Assembly: GCF_016808335.1 (NCBI RefSeq)
Contig: NC_053149.1
Span: 36,596,118 to 36,660,117 of the forward strand
Source: Panicum virgatum
Taxonomy: Eukaryota > Streptophyta > Magnoliopsida > Poales > Poaceae
Reading direction: 5' to 3'
Length of the DNA: 64,000 nucleotides
A program made the translations under genes and the position numbers. Positions 9,692 to 19,960 of this stretch are shown here, piece by piece. The notes under the pieces were generated by a model. The model was not told the DNA's origin. It was given only the letters and a program-made list of their open reading frames with translations, and searched no databases. Numbering within the stretch: the stretch's first letter is position 1; each line of letters opens with the position of its first letter.

Positions 9692-10310
9692 ATGAACAGT
9701 GGCGGCGCTTCTTCTTCATCCTCTTTCGGCGCCGTTGGTGCTCCTCCTTCTGCGATAGGATCGCTCGCACTCGCACGCGCGATGAATAGATTCCCCGTTT
9801 TTCGTTGTGCTGATAGCACCAACGACAATCTTCCTCGCGCCTTTCGTGGCCTTCAGGACGCTCCAGGAGGCCGGGAGGATCAAGTTCTCCATGGAGCCCG
9901 TCGTCGGCACCGGGCTCGGCCTGGCCGCCGGCCCCACCGTCGTTCAACGTGACGCTGCGCGCCAAGAGCACCTACAGCCTCCTCAGGACACACCAGCGGA
10001 CGAGCCGCGATGGAGGTGTCCTACTCCGGCACCACCATCGCCATGGCGAACGTCGGGCCATCCTGCATCGAGCCCGGAGGGGAGAAGATCCTCACCGCCA
10101 CTGCATCGCCGGGGTGGCCGGTTCTGCCTGCCGCCCTCCAGGAGCGCATGGAGAGCGACCGGCGGCACGGCGGGGTCCGCTTTGGAGGTGGGCTTCGGCA
10201 GTTCGGCTTCCAGGATGAGCAAGCAGTACGGTGGGCGCGATGCCGCACCACGTTGGGTGACGACAGGGCTTCACCGTGCAATGTTTACTTGATCAAGGGT
10301 TGCTAGATCA
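9692..10310 (+). pseudogene. Decayed LEA_2/NHL-like gene with multiple frameshifts
   Basis: Pieces in different frames form a recognisable order: an N-terminal Ser/Ala-rich leader (from ATG 9692), a hydrophobic segment (APTTIFLAPFVAF, about 9812-9850), a domain with FNVTLRAKSTYSLL (about 9945-9985), then VSYSGTTIAMANV and EPGGEKIL (10010-10100). The anchor, LR(A/V)xS strand and SYxG strand match the LEA_2/NHL-like pattern also seen at 6259-6719 minus. At least two frame changes separate these pieces, so it cannot encode one protein as it stands. GC-rich text at 9280-9690 upstream may be its old 5' region or captured DNA. Confidence 0.5.
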
Positions 10311-10700
10311 GACAATATGTTCCAGCAATATTTCGTTTTCCATGTACTGCTCCTTTGGATTACATACTTTGCGTAACAAAGTCAACTTGGATCTTCTTTG
10401 AGAAAGGCATCAACTAGGAAATATAATATTTCCTATTTCCATGTAGTATCAAGAATCATGGATTTAATGGACTGAAAAGGCCTTTAACCATGTCGAGCAA
10501 ATAATGCTAATGTATCTAATCCAATTTGAAAGTGTAAGCTAAATGATATCAAAGAAGATAACGAGACCATCGTAATTTCGGTGATATAGAAATCTCTGGT
10601 TCGCTACTTCACAGTTGAGATCAGAATTACTAAAAGAATTACTAAACTGCAATGCTTCTACTGTTCAACATCTTTCTTTCTTTTTTCTCGATGAAGAGGC
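10310..10700. other. Non-coding spacer
   Basis: AT-rich text between the decayed gene and the hAT-type MITE. No feature recognised. Confidence 0.5.
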
Positions 10701-10709
10701 AATGCTTCC

Positions 10710-10871
10710 TAGAGGTGTTAATTGGTGACCCTTAGGTGTACCTCTAACTTTCTTTAGTTCAAAGTTTTTTACTAATATTTCAAAATGTGATTTCATTTTG
10801 TAGAAGTAGTACAAAATTTTGAACTAAAGACGATTGGAGGTGCACCTAAGGGTCATTAATTAACACCCCTA
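10710..10871. mobile_element. hAT-type MITE, 162 bp, with 8-bp target-site duplication
   Basis: The left end TAGAGGTGTTAATTGGTGACC pairs over ~46 bp with the right end, which on the minus strand reads TAGGGGTGTTAATTAATGACC. It is flanked by exact 8-bp repeats ATGCTTCC (10702-10709 and 10872-10879). Terminus and duplication length fit hAT. No coding capacity. Confidence 0.85.
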
Positions 10872-11277
10872 ATGCTTCCACATCTATTAACCTGATCCGA
10901 CAAACCATAGTTTATTAAAAAAAAAGCAGCCTTAAGAAAAAAGTCGGACAGCACATGAGTAAGGCTCGATTTGATGGAGCACATCACACAAAAAAAAAGT
11001 AAGAACTGCATCAAAAGGAATGGTGGTGCTCAATAAGTAGCACTCAGATAAGGTTGCGCTCCAAGGGGTTGTTTTCCACTAATCATTTTGGTCTCTTTCT
11101 TAGCGATTGAATCATCAGTATTTAACACATCTTGGATGTTGAAAGTCACAAATAACACAGCTAATGAAATTAGCACATCACAGGGTGACTCAACAACAAT
11201 GACATAAAACATATAGCTTCCATAAACATGAAACCAGTTCCAAGAACAACCACGACTAGCAACCTTGCATATGCAGT

Positions 11278-11283
11278 TTTATT
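11278..11283 (-). terminator. Polyadenylation signal of the DRT102-like gene
   Basis: AATAAA on the minus strand, about 165 bp downstream of the DRT102-like stop codon at 11449, a suitable distance for a plant 3' UTR. Plant signals are loose, so the actual cleavage site is uncertain. Confidence 0.45.
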
Positions 11284-11448
11284 CAGTCATTGTATTGTAC
11301 AGTTTGCTATCATCATAATGCACAACATCGCAAACCGAGATGACAAAACAACTATATATAGCAACCAACATCGCAACTTTGCAAGACCAAGATAATGAGG
11401 GCATGTAACTTCAGAAGCATTGCCATTACCGCACAAGATGCAGTCACC

Positions 11449-12375
11449 TCACTTGCCGTTGCTGCCTGCTCCAAGCTCTGCATCAATCGCACTACGTGCG
11501 GTGTCGAGATCCTCATCTAAGAAGATGTCCCAGTGCCCATCCCATCGGATGAAGAATTCCGTGTCCTCGAAGTACTTCACCCTGTGCACGTCCCCGGCCG
11601 GAGTGAAGAGGAAATCTCCGTCCACCAGGTCGTAGCTCTCCTCCTTGGTGAGGTTCCAGACCTTCTTCTTGCCCTTGATGACCACCAGGTCGTGGCCAAA
11701 GGTGTGGTGGTGCGCTGGCTCCACGCTGCCGGCCTTGAACCGTACGTACGCCGAGGTGGGGCTCTCCCGCACGATCCGCATCTCGCTCCCGGGCATTATC
11801 CCCACCGGCTCGAACTCCATCCCGTTCCTGAGGCAGCAGATGGCGCAGGCGGAGTCGGGGGCGCCCTCGGCCTCGGGGATGGCGGCCATCTCGTCCGGCG
11901 CGGTGTCGAAGAACCGCTGGATGTCCTCCGGCCAGGGCGTGTCGCCGGAGGCCGGGCAGGGGGCGCGGAAGGGCGTGGCGAGCCAGGCGTCCGCGATGGC
12001 GGCGGCGGCATCGGGCGGCGTGGCCATCCCCGAGAGCGCGAGGACGTTGCAGGCGTTGATGGAGCGGGTGTTGACGGCGTCGGCGGGGGCGGCGCAGTGC
12101 GTGGCGTACACGCGCGGGTACTTGTTGGCGAAGATGCAGACGCCGGCGCCCGTGCCGCAGACGACGACGCCGCGGACCTCGGGGGCGCCGGCCGAATCGG
12201 AGGAGGAGACTTGGCGGGCGACGGCTGCGGCGGCGGCGTAGTACTTGTCGACGCCGAGGTCGACGACCTCGGCGACGGCCGGGTGCGCGCGGAGGTGCGC
12301 GACGACGGCGTCCTTGAGCGGCTGGCCAAAGCCGTCGGCGGCCGCGAAGATCTTGAAGCGGCGGTCGGCGGCCAT
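11449..12375 (-). CDS. DRT102: DRT102-like protein: RpiB/LacA-type isomerase domain fused to a cupin domain
   Basis: An intact single-exon frame of 308 codons. Residues ~7-135 form an RpiB/LacA/LacB sugar-phosphate isomerase-like domain with CGTGAG at 73-78 followed by CIFANK, matching the family's CGTGxG...ANK signature, including the cysteine that is catalytic in bacterial RpiB. Residues ~187-285 form a cupin: histidine cluster at 222-224 (HHHTFGH) and the second motif near 258-275 (PAGDVH). This two-domain order matches plant DRT102, named for an Arabidopsis DNA-damage-tolerance clone; its true substrate is unsettled as far as I know. The start ATG lies in a good context (CCCCATGGCC) and the Ala-rich N-terminus shows no obvious transit peptide, suggesting a cytosolic protein. 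No frameshift or internal stop. It is the only clearly intact non-transposon gene in the window. Confidence 0.93.
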   Translation of the reverse strand: MAADRRFKIFAAADGFGQPLKDAVVAHLRAHPAVAEVVDLGVDKYYAAAAAVARQVSSSDSAGAPEVRGVVVCGTGAGVCIFANKYPRVYATHCAAPADAVNTRSINACNVLALSGMATPPDAAAAIADAWLATPFRAPCPASGDTPWPEDIQRFFDTAPDEMAAIPEAEGAPDSACAICCLRNGMEFEPVGIMPGSEMRIVRESPTSAYVRFKAGSVEPAHHHTFGHDLVVIKGKKKVWNLTKEESYDLVDGDFLFTPAGDVHRVKYFEDTEFFIRWDGHWDIFLDEDLDTARSAIDAELGAGSNGK

Positions 12376-12573
12376 GGGGTGGCGGGTGATCTGATCCGAT
12401 CAGACCAGAGGCAAGAGAGCAGTGGCGAGCGGGGACTGACGGACACGGACTGATACGGATAAGGACGAGGACGGTGCGTGGACTTCCCAAATCCCACGGA
12501 CGGGAAAGCGCTTCCGCTTACACGAGGGACCCAAGATACAGTCCCTGATCCAGGCCCAGTGATGGATGGAACA

Positions 12574-12581
12574 ATTTTATA
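12574..12581 (-). promoter_or_regulatory. Candidate TATA box of the DRT102-like gene
   Basis: TATAAAAT on the minus strand, ~200 bp upstream of the DRT102-like ATG, implying a 5' leader of roughly 165 nt. It lies between the coding region and the Harbinger-like element at 12649. No alternative TATA box was obvious in the GC-rich leader. Confidence 0.4.
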
Positions 12582-12648
12582 GTCAATAAAGAAATGCTGA
12601 CGGTACGTTGGTGGCTGATGATTCCAATTAAGCTTTGTATTGCCATAA

Positions 12649-13731
12649 GACCGAGTCCAACATTAAGAGGCATTTTGGGAGGCAAATTGGCATTTGTCTT
12701 CTGTGTACAGTGTTTATTCGTTCGTTCACATGGGCAACAGCAATGAGCAAAGGCATTTCCTTCGCGTTTTCATCCCCCAACGACTTCTCCTTCTCCCTTT
12801 CTGCTTCTTCTTCTTCCTCCAGATAGAGGCAAGCTCGAGCCGAGCTTCTCCGGCCAGATCCACGGCCTCTGCTACACCTTCCTCAAATCACCACCGAGCC
12901 CACCTCCTGCACCTCCTCCTCCAACCCCGTAGCCCGCCAAACACCGCCGCCACCTGGCACGGCGCCGGGGATGCAAGATTATGCGGCCGCCAGTGCCGCT
13001 CGGCCCCGACCACCACCTCCAACTGTGCGCTCGGGGGAGGGGCGGATCCCCCGGCATCCTTCCCCTAGAGGCGGAGTCAGGCGGCGCGGCGGCGCGGAGG
13101 CCATGGCGGCTCGGAGGCGGTGGAGGAGCTGCGGGTGCGGGAGGAGACGGCGGCGCGGCAGAGCGAGCACGACGGGATGGCTCCGTCCTCCTCTAGCACG
13201 GCGGAGCGGCACGGAAGGGACGATAGGCGCGGGCCCGCCTCCTCCGCCGCGCCGGCCTCGGCGCTTCCCCGGCGGCGGCGAGCCGGTCCTGCTCCGCGAT
13301 GGCGGCGAGGTCGGCGTGGGAGCAGCTCGGCGGCGGTGGTGGCGAACCCGGTGGCGGGGACGGGGATTGGTCTGCTACTCGGCGTGGGAGCAGCTCGGCG
13401 GTGGCGCGGTTTCCGCGAGCCACGGCGGCGGTGGCAGCGAACCCGGGCGCGGGGGCGAGGGCGGGGATTGCTCGACGGCGGCGAGGTCCGAGGGCGGGGA
13501 GCGCTTGGTGGCGGCGAGCCTCGGGGCCGGGGGTAGGGGCGGGGAACGCTCTCCTCGAACTGCGGCGGAGGCAATGCATCAGAGGAGAGAGGGAACGCAT
13601 TTTTAGCTCGCCTCTCTCCTCCGATGCAAAATGCCTGCTGGGTATGCATGGTCTGTTGGACACCAAATTGGTGATGCACAGTGTGTTAGGAGACACATAA
13701 ATAGCTTTGCATCTCCTTGTTGGAGTCAGCC
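12649..13731. mobile_element. Harbinger-like non-autonomous element carrying GC-rich gene-like DNA, 1083 bp
   Basis: The left end GACCGAGTCCAACATTAAGAGGCA pairs imperfectly with the right end, which on the minus strand reads GGCTGACTCCAACAAGGAGATGCA. TAA flanks both sides (12646-12648 and 13732-13734), the TWA-type duplication of PIF/Harbinger. The interior (12830-13610) is GC-rich, Ala/Gly/Arg-coding in several frames on both strands, with no transposase, so it looks like captured or amplified gene 5' DNA. A 3-bp duplication is weak evidence by itself; the terminal similarity is the stronger part. Confidence 0.5.
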
Positions 13732-13873
13732 TAAGAGGAGCAACAGCGTATAGCCATTGCAAAAAATTTGAAGCTGGACATGTCACCAGGTGCTAGCTAA
13801 GACAAAATGCTCCAACATATAACATAAAGCTAAAGCAACCTTTTATCCTGTAAACAATTATGATTGTCAGCTT

Positions 13874-13888
13874 TTCCCTCCCATGCAT
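13874..13888. repeat. Left 15-bp target-site duplication of the LINE
   Basis: TTCCCTCCCATGCAT, repeated exactly at 26603-26617. Next to it the LINE begins with a T-run, the complement of its short A-rich tail. Confidence 0.9.
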
Positions 13889-14092
13889 TTTTTAGATAAT
13901 GAGAAAAAAGTACCCAGCCTTGGCCTCAAAAGAGGCTACAACCGCTTATTACAAGGTTTGCAGCACACCATCTGCGATCACACTGTCAGGATAAAAAACC
14001 AACATAGCCAACCCAAAAGTTTGATGAGGATGCTTATTAAGAACCAATCTTATTACTAAACCCCCATTTATTGTTGGCAAATAACTGCATGA

Positions 14093-15042
14093 TTAGAACC
14101 TCCATGGTTTGACATGCCTGCTGAACCGCCTCCTTATCTTCATCATGCCTTTGTAACTGTGCCCAGAATCTGAGCCAATAGTTACCCCGATATAGTACCT
14201 GTAAATAAGTTTTAATTGGAGATTTATCAACACCACATTGTTCCTACTAAACCAAATGGCCCAACATAAAGCAGATGCTCCTACTAACGGTTGTCTTTTT
14301 AACTTTTTTCCAACACCCCTAAGCCAATTACCGAACAAATTAGTAATGGTTTGAGGTGGATGTAAATCAAAGGCAAACTGTACAGCTCTCCATAAGAACT
14401 TGGCGACATGACAATCAAAAAAGAGATGTTGAATAGTTTCGTCACTAGAACAAAAACAACACTGTTTGTTACCATTCCGATTCCGTCTTTCTAGATTGTG
14501 TTTAGTAATAATAACACCTCTCTTTAAGTAACACATAAATATTTTAATTTTAAGGGGCATTTTTAGTTTCCACAAATGTTTGTCAAATTGTACATTATCA
14601 TTGCTAATAAGTGCACTATACATTGAGCTAACGGTGAATATACTAGATTGATTCAAATTCCAACAAAAGACATCAGCATTATCATTTAAATGAACATGAC
14701 TAATGCGAGCAACCAAATCATGCCATAAAAAAGTGTATGACCTATCAAAGTTCTTCTAAAGGATACATTGAGAGGTACAGTATCAAATATTGATGCTAAA
14801 GTCGCATGCTTTTTCCGCACAATATTATAAAGAGTCGGATATTGCTCTCTATGTGTCATATTGCCCAACCACTTGTCCTCCCAAAAACATATTTGATTAC
14901 CCTTATTTAATTGGAAGGAGCCATAGTCCCCCGGTTTCTTTTCCACTTGAGCGATAGTCTGGTTCTTTAAATACTTGTTCCTTAATAAACTTTGCCAAAT
15001 TCCTTCTTCATTGATAAATTTAAAAAGCCATTTACTTAACAA
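14093..15042 (-). pseudogene. LINE ORF2 C-terminal region: connector and zf-RVT-like domain
   Basis: Two overlapping frames (15042-14686 and 14716-14093) cover the region after the reverse transcriptase. The later one has the zinc-binding reverse-transcriptase-associated pattern: WKLKMPLKIKIFMC, then CCFCSSDETIQHLFFDCH, ending with WAIWFSRNN. This is the zf-RVT domain at the end of plant L1 ORF2. A frameshift near 14700 separates it from the preceding piece (KWLFKFINEEGIW...). The stop at 14093 is probably the natural end of ORF2, with ~200 bp of 3' UTR following. Confidence 0.8.
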
Positions 15043-15074
15043 GCACCTATTTTGTATATAATGGTTCTTAATGC

Positions 15075-15852
15075 CTAACCCGCCAATTTCTTTTGGCTGG
15101 CATAGAATACTCCATTTGGGTAATCAATATTTCTTCTTATGTTCGTTAGATTTCCAAAAAAAACCCTTGACCAATAGTAATCCAAATTTTCAAGTATCCC
15201 TTTTGGCACTTCAAAAAAGGATAACATAAACATGGCTAAACTAGTTAAGACTGAATTTATTAGAATGAGACGTCCTCCTACCGACATATGCTCCACTTTC
15301 CAACTACTTATTTTGTTTTTCAAACTTATCCTCTACGATCCTCCAATCTGCATGGCTAAGCTTTCTAAAATGCATTGGAATGCCAAGATATCTAAAAGGA
15401 TACTTCCCAGATTGACAACCAAATAATTGTGAGTACTGTTGTTCCAACTCTTTAGCCTGTCCAAAACAAAATATTTCGCTCCTATGGAAGTTAATTTTAA
15501 GGCCTGATAATTGCTCAAAAGCACATAATAACATTTTCATGTTAGTTGCTTTCTCAATATTGTGGTCCATGAAAAGGATGGTGTCGTCAGCATACAGCAA
15601 GATAGGCAAGCTGCCATCTACAAGATGAGGAACAATCCCCGCAATATGACTCTCATCCTTAGCTCTGTTTATTAGGATAGCTAACATGTTGACAACAATA
15701 TTAAACAAAATGGGTGATAGTGGATCACCTTGTCTCAGGTATTTCAAAGTTTGAAAGTTTTGTCCTATATGATCATTGATTTTGATTCCCACATGACCCC
15801 CTTGGATGAAAGATTCAATCCATTCACACCATTTATGTGAGAAACCTTTCAT
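15075..15852 (-). pseudogene. LINE ORF2 reverse transcriptase, catalytic half
   Basis: Frame 15852-15304 contains the RT order GDPLSPILFN and the catalytic YADD box (LLYADDTILF), followed by the thumb region (YPFRYLGIPM). A frameshift near 15310 passes to 15323-15075, which continues with SSWKVEHMSVGGRLILINSVL. The YADD active site is preserved although the ORF is broken on both sides. Typical of L1-clade plant LINEs. Confidence 0.88.
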
Positions 15853-15907
15853 TCTCAGTGTTTGTTGGACGAAACTCCATTTTACTTTGTCATAAGCTTT
15901 CTCAAAA

Positions 15908-16798
15908 TCAATTTTGAAAATGACTCCACTTTGTTTTTCCTGTGTAGTTCATGGATGGTTTTGTGTAAAACAACGACCCCCTCCATGATATTCCTACCAG
16001 GAAGAAAAGTAGTCTGTGTAGGACTAATAACCTTCTATGCCACCATTGAGATTCTATTAGTAGCCACTTTTGTGAAGATTTAAAGATAACATTAATCAAA
16101 TAGATGGATCTATATTGCTGAATTTTGATAGCTTCATTAAACTTTGGGAGTAAGATAATTGTTCCAAAGTTGAGGCTGTAGAGAGGTAATTCTCCTTTAT
16201 GGAAATAGAATTCAACCGGAAAACCATCAGGCCCTGGTGATTTATTATGTTCCATTTGAAAAATAGCCTCTCTCACCTCCGCTTCTGTGAACTCTGAAGT
16301 TAGGATCTCATTTTCATTATCTGTTACTTGGGGAATATCATCTATCCGAGTCGCATCCAGGTTAAAATTATTATTATCTGGTGGACTGAAGAGACCTTTA
16401 TAATATGTGGTGATGTATTTCTTTAGTTGCTCATCACCCCTTATTATATGGTCCCCATCGTGTAACTGACATATCCTCGTTTTCCTGTGTTTACCATTAG
16501 CAATCAGCTGAAAGTCCTTGGTGTTCGAGTCACCTTCTAGTAACTCCTTAACTTTTGCTCTCTGGTACCACTTAATTTCTTCCCCTCTAAGCATTTCTGC
16601 CAGTATGTTCTTCATGTAGTGTTTTAGATCAACCTCTTGTGGGGATAAAATAGAGGTTTCCGCTTTTTTATCCAGACTATCCAGTTTGTCTAGAATATTT
16701 TTCTTTTCCTTTTTAAGTGCACCACTTGTATTCTTGGCCCAACCCCATAAGTGTTGGCGAATTCCATGGGAGTGGAACCAAGATCCACACTCTCCCAA
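15908..16798 (-). pseudogene. LINE ORF2 linker and reverse transcriptase N-terminal half
   Basis: The frame begins inside the end of the endonuclease frame (a frameshift near 16740) and includes a Lys/Glu-rich linker, then KYYTTYYKGLF-like RT onset (YITTYYKGLFS) and the fingers motif NKSPGPDGFPVEFY. Directly after that motif the text jumps to ELPLYSLNFGTIILLPK, so a stretch normally present between these RT blocks is missing: an internal deletion. Further frame loss follows near 15950. Confidence 0.82.
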
Positions 16799-17586
16799 AC
16801 CTCCTTCACCATGTCCATGAAGCCATCACGAAGAAGCCATCCCAATTCAAACTTGAACTGGCTTTGGCTAGAATTCGAAGATGAGTCTCCCGTATTCAAC
16901 AATAAAGGGGTATGGTCTGAGATATCACGCGTGAGTGCAATGACATTTGAGAGTGGAAATTGTTCTTCCCACTCCGTTGCCATTAAAATTCTGTCCAGCT
17001 TCTCATAAGTCGGCATTTGTAAAGAATTAGCCCATGTGTATTGCCTACCCGACATCTCTAGCTCCCGTAGATTAAGACCGTCAATTATAGCATTAAAAAG
17101 AAAAGGCCAACAATGGTCATAAGTATCATTATTCTTTTCCTTGGGGCTTCTTAAAATAGTAAAGTCGCCACCAATTAAATGTGGAAATCGCTCATGGCTA
17201 CATATATGAACTAATTCTGTTAAGAAATTCTCTTTGAACTCAGTTTGCGCAGGACCATAGACTACTACCAACGCCCACTTGAAGCTATCATTTTTATTGC
17301 ACAAGCGAAATTTTACAGAGTAGTCTCCTTCATCTATTGCGCCAATGTCAAAAACCTCTAGATCAATACCAAGTAAAATACCACCTGACCGACCTTTAGG
17401 TTCTTTCACATGCCAAAGGTAATTTTTACCACTACACAGATTTTTTGGGAAAGGATCAGTAAAGCTTCTCCTTCCTATTTCTGAAATAGCAATAAAACTC
17501 AAATTGTGTTCCTTTATTAAATCCGAGATAAATCTATGTTTCTTAGGGTCTCGAAACCCGTCACTGTTCCAAAATACACCCTTCAT
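16690..17586 (-). pseudogene. LINE ORF2 apurinic/apyrimidinic-type endonuclease domain
   Basis: 298 open codons starting MKGVFWNSDGF, the usual N-terminus of plant L1 ORF2 (normally N-C-R-G in this place). Motifs follow in order: ISEIG (position of the catalytic Glu), VVYGPA, LIGGDFTILRSPKEKN (catalytic Asp/Asn block), WAN and the C-terminal SDHTPLLL with the catalytic Asp-His. This domain nicks the target. The frame ends because of a shift near 16740 before the RT, so it is only part of a broken ORF2. Confidence 0.88.
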
Positions 17587-17595
17587 TTAGATAAA

Positions 17596-18060
17596 TTAGA
17601 TTTTTTTAGACACCCTTGTCTCTTGTACTTTCTTGCCTTTAGAGTTATGAAGTTTGATTTTGGATAGTGGCACAGTAAAATCTTTAAGATTACTGCTAAC
17701 ATCCATTACCTCATCCATAATTTCCCCGCATAGATGATTTAAAATATAAGTGTCTACTTCTTCTTCCTCAGCCATAATCTTTTCCTCTTTATCTAATATA
17801 TCTAATTTCCAGTCTATGCTATGGGACTCATGCATCTTGTCTTCTTCTACCTTTTTCAAATTTGAAATTGAGTTCCTAATGCTAGTATCATCAGATCCTA
17901 TATTAATACCAATGCTACTGAAGGTAGAGTGAATATACTTCTCAGGATAAGGTAAAAACGAAGAGGAATTGCATGTGTCACCTTTAGTAGACTGGATCTC
18001 AGTATCCTTGCCGGCCTTCAACTTTGAGGCCTGGTGCAGCACCACCTCGCTGGTGTCCAC
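17596..18060 (-). pseudogene. LINE ORF1 C-terminal part
   Basis: Open minus-strand frame of 154 codons, polar and acidic (EEEEVDTYILNHL), ending just before ORF2. It lies between the ORF2 start and the Copia insertion at 18298. No domain is recognisable, but position and composition fit the poorly conserved C-terminal tail of plant LINE ORF1. Confidence 0.6.
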
Positions 18061-18292
18061 CTAACGCTTGCTACAGCGAATCTCAACCCGTCGCTTCTGG
18101 GATGTCCACTAGCTCCGCCGGGGTTGCAGGGGCTGCACCCTACCGGTTGACCAAATTTTCCTTCATGTGCACGTCTAGCTTCGGCACCGAGGTCAGCCCA
18201 GGAATCACGCCGCCGGTGCTACAGGTCGCGACCCAACAGTTGTAGCCGAGTTCAGTTTCGGTGCAGTTCCTTTGGTGTTGTTTTGCTGCGCA

Positions 18293-18297
18293 CTATC
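18293..18297. repeat. Left target-site duplication of the Copia element (CTATC)
   Basis: CTATC immediately before the 5' LTR, matching 24194-24198 after the 3' LTR. Confidence 0.9.
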
Positions 18298-19001
18298 TGT
18301 TAGATTTATGGGCTTGGCCCATATAAATAATCCTAAAAAATCTCAAATGTCCATTAGCGCTAAGAGGAGATACACCATCTATTAGTCCTGTATTGGTAAT
18401 GGACGAGGGTGTAGGGGGGTTTTTCTCCCTTTAAATACGGACCACCTCCCTCATGGAAAAAGTGCACCATAGATCGTTATACATAGAGTCCCCAAGGTTT
18501 GGGAATTCATAAGAAGATCTAATCTGAGTTAGCGTTTTGCCTCTTCTCGTTGCTGCGCCGCCACCGTAGTCTTCTCCATCCCAAGCGCCGGCGTGCACCG
18601 GCGAACGGGAGAACAGTTATCCGGAACCGCTCGCTCTTGTGATCCTGCATCGGGAGAGGGCGAATAAGGTTTTTGGGAAGCGCTAAGCGCGACTGCTCAT
18701 CTTCTTCGCCACGGCTCGTCCTCCGTCCAAGTCAGGAGCTGCGGCGTACCGTCGTCTGCAACGCCGGTTGCTGCACTTCATTCGAAGGAATGTCTTCGTC
18801 TCGTCTGCACCTTTCGTCTTCCCGGCGGCTCCCGCACAGTACGTATTTTGTGATCAGATCTGTTTTATAATCATGTTTTCTAAGATCATGTTTATGATAT
18901 ACGTACTGTCTAGTATGTTAGAGTCATGCATGCTAGGTTTAATTCTCGTCATGATAAATCTAGTTCGGAATTTAAACTTACAGTTGTCTATTTTTCCAAC
19001 A
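18298..19001 (+). mobile_element. Copia 5' LTR (704 bp)
   Basis: Begins TGTTAGATTTATGG and ends TTTTTCCAACA. It contains CTTTAAATACGG near 18430, a plausible TATA region, and matches the LTR at 23494-24193 over its whole length apart from small indels and scattered substitutions. Confidence 0.95.
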
Positions 19002-19040
19002 ATCCAAAAACCTTATTATAGGCAATCTGTTGATTTAACA

Positions 19041-19960
19041 ATGGCTGGTTTCGCTGAGTCACTGAGGCCAGAAAAGTTTACTGGCGTGAACTTTAAGATC
19101 TGAAAGTCCAAGGTTCGCCTCTGGTTTACTGCTATGCACATCTGGGACATGAGACTTGGCAAGCCTGAGGGCGTACTTACTGCTGAAGAGCAGAAGAAGT
19201 ATGATGAGGCCAATAATCTCTTTGTCGGATGTATCATTAGCAATTGTCAGACGGATTAGTCCGTGTGTACATTGATGAGACAGAGGCGAAGACGCTGTGG
19301 GATGCTCTGGTTGCTAAGTATGATGCAACAGATGCGGGCAATGAACTGTACCTCATGGAGAGTTTCCATGACTACAGGATGATGAATAACCGTTCTGTGG
19401 TGGAACAGTCGCATGAGGTGTAGTGCATTGTCAAGGATCTTGATCTCCTTAAGTGTCCTATTCCCGACAAGTTTGTGGCTGGATGCATTATTGCAAAGTT
19501 GCCTTCCCAGTGGAGGAACTTCGGCACAACTCTGAAACACAAGAGACAGGAAATATCAGTTGAAAATCTGATAGCGACTCTTGATGTTGAGGAGAAGGCT
19601 CGGAAGAAGGACGTGCCTGAGAAAGGAGATCAAGGCCAGTCCAGCGCCAACCTGGTCCAAAAGTTCCCACATGGCTAGAACAAAGGGAACAACAAGCCTA
19701 ACAAGACCACTACCTTCAAGAAGAAGAAGAACAAGGCTTTGGAAAAGTGCTATGCATGTGGTAAGCTTGGACACTTCTCCAAGGAGTGCCCAGATCGGGC
19801 GGACCGCAGGGCCAAGAAAGCAAATGAGTCCAAGGATGTCAACATGGTGACCATAAGCAACACTGGAGATGGGTACGGTAATTTACCTACAGTTCTTTCA
19901 GTTTTTCAATCCACGAGTTGGTGGCTTGATACGGGTGCTAATGTTCATGTGTGTGTGCTG
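19041..19960 (+). pseudogene. Copia gag with zinc knuckle and start of protease
   Basis: Starts MAGFAESLRPEKFTG, the usual opening of plant Copia gag. Stops at about 19101 (TGA) and 19421 (TAG), another stop near 19677, and a frameshift near 19246 break it. The CCHC knuckle CYACGKLGHFSKEC (19748-19789) is intact, followed by the protease active-site motif WWLDTGAN (about 19918-19940). A frameshift right after this motif moves the frame to the downstream ORF. Gag forms the particle, the knuckle binds RNA, and the protease cleaves the polyprotein. Confidence 0.9.

Noticed and set aside
9085..9971. Overlapping 234- and 246-codon open frames on opposite strands
   Set aside because: Mirror-image frames in GC-rich DNA without domain signatures; the real signal is the decayed LEA_2-like gene downstream.
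11513..12497. Long Arg/Pro-rich frames antisense to or shifted from DRT102
   Set aside because: Shadows of the DRT102-like coding region caused by its high GC at third positions.
12971..13786. Several 130-210-codon frames on both strands
   Set aside because: Low-complexity Ala/Arg/Gly/Pro frames inside the Harbinger-like element; no conserved motif, overlapping on both strands.
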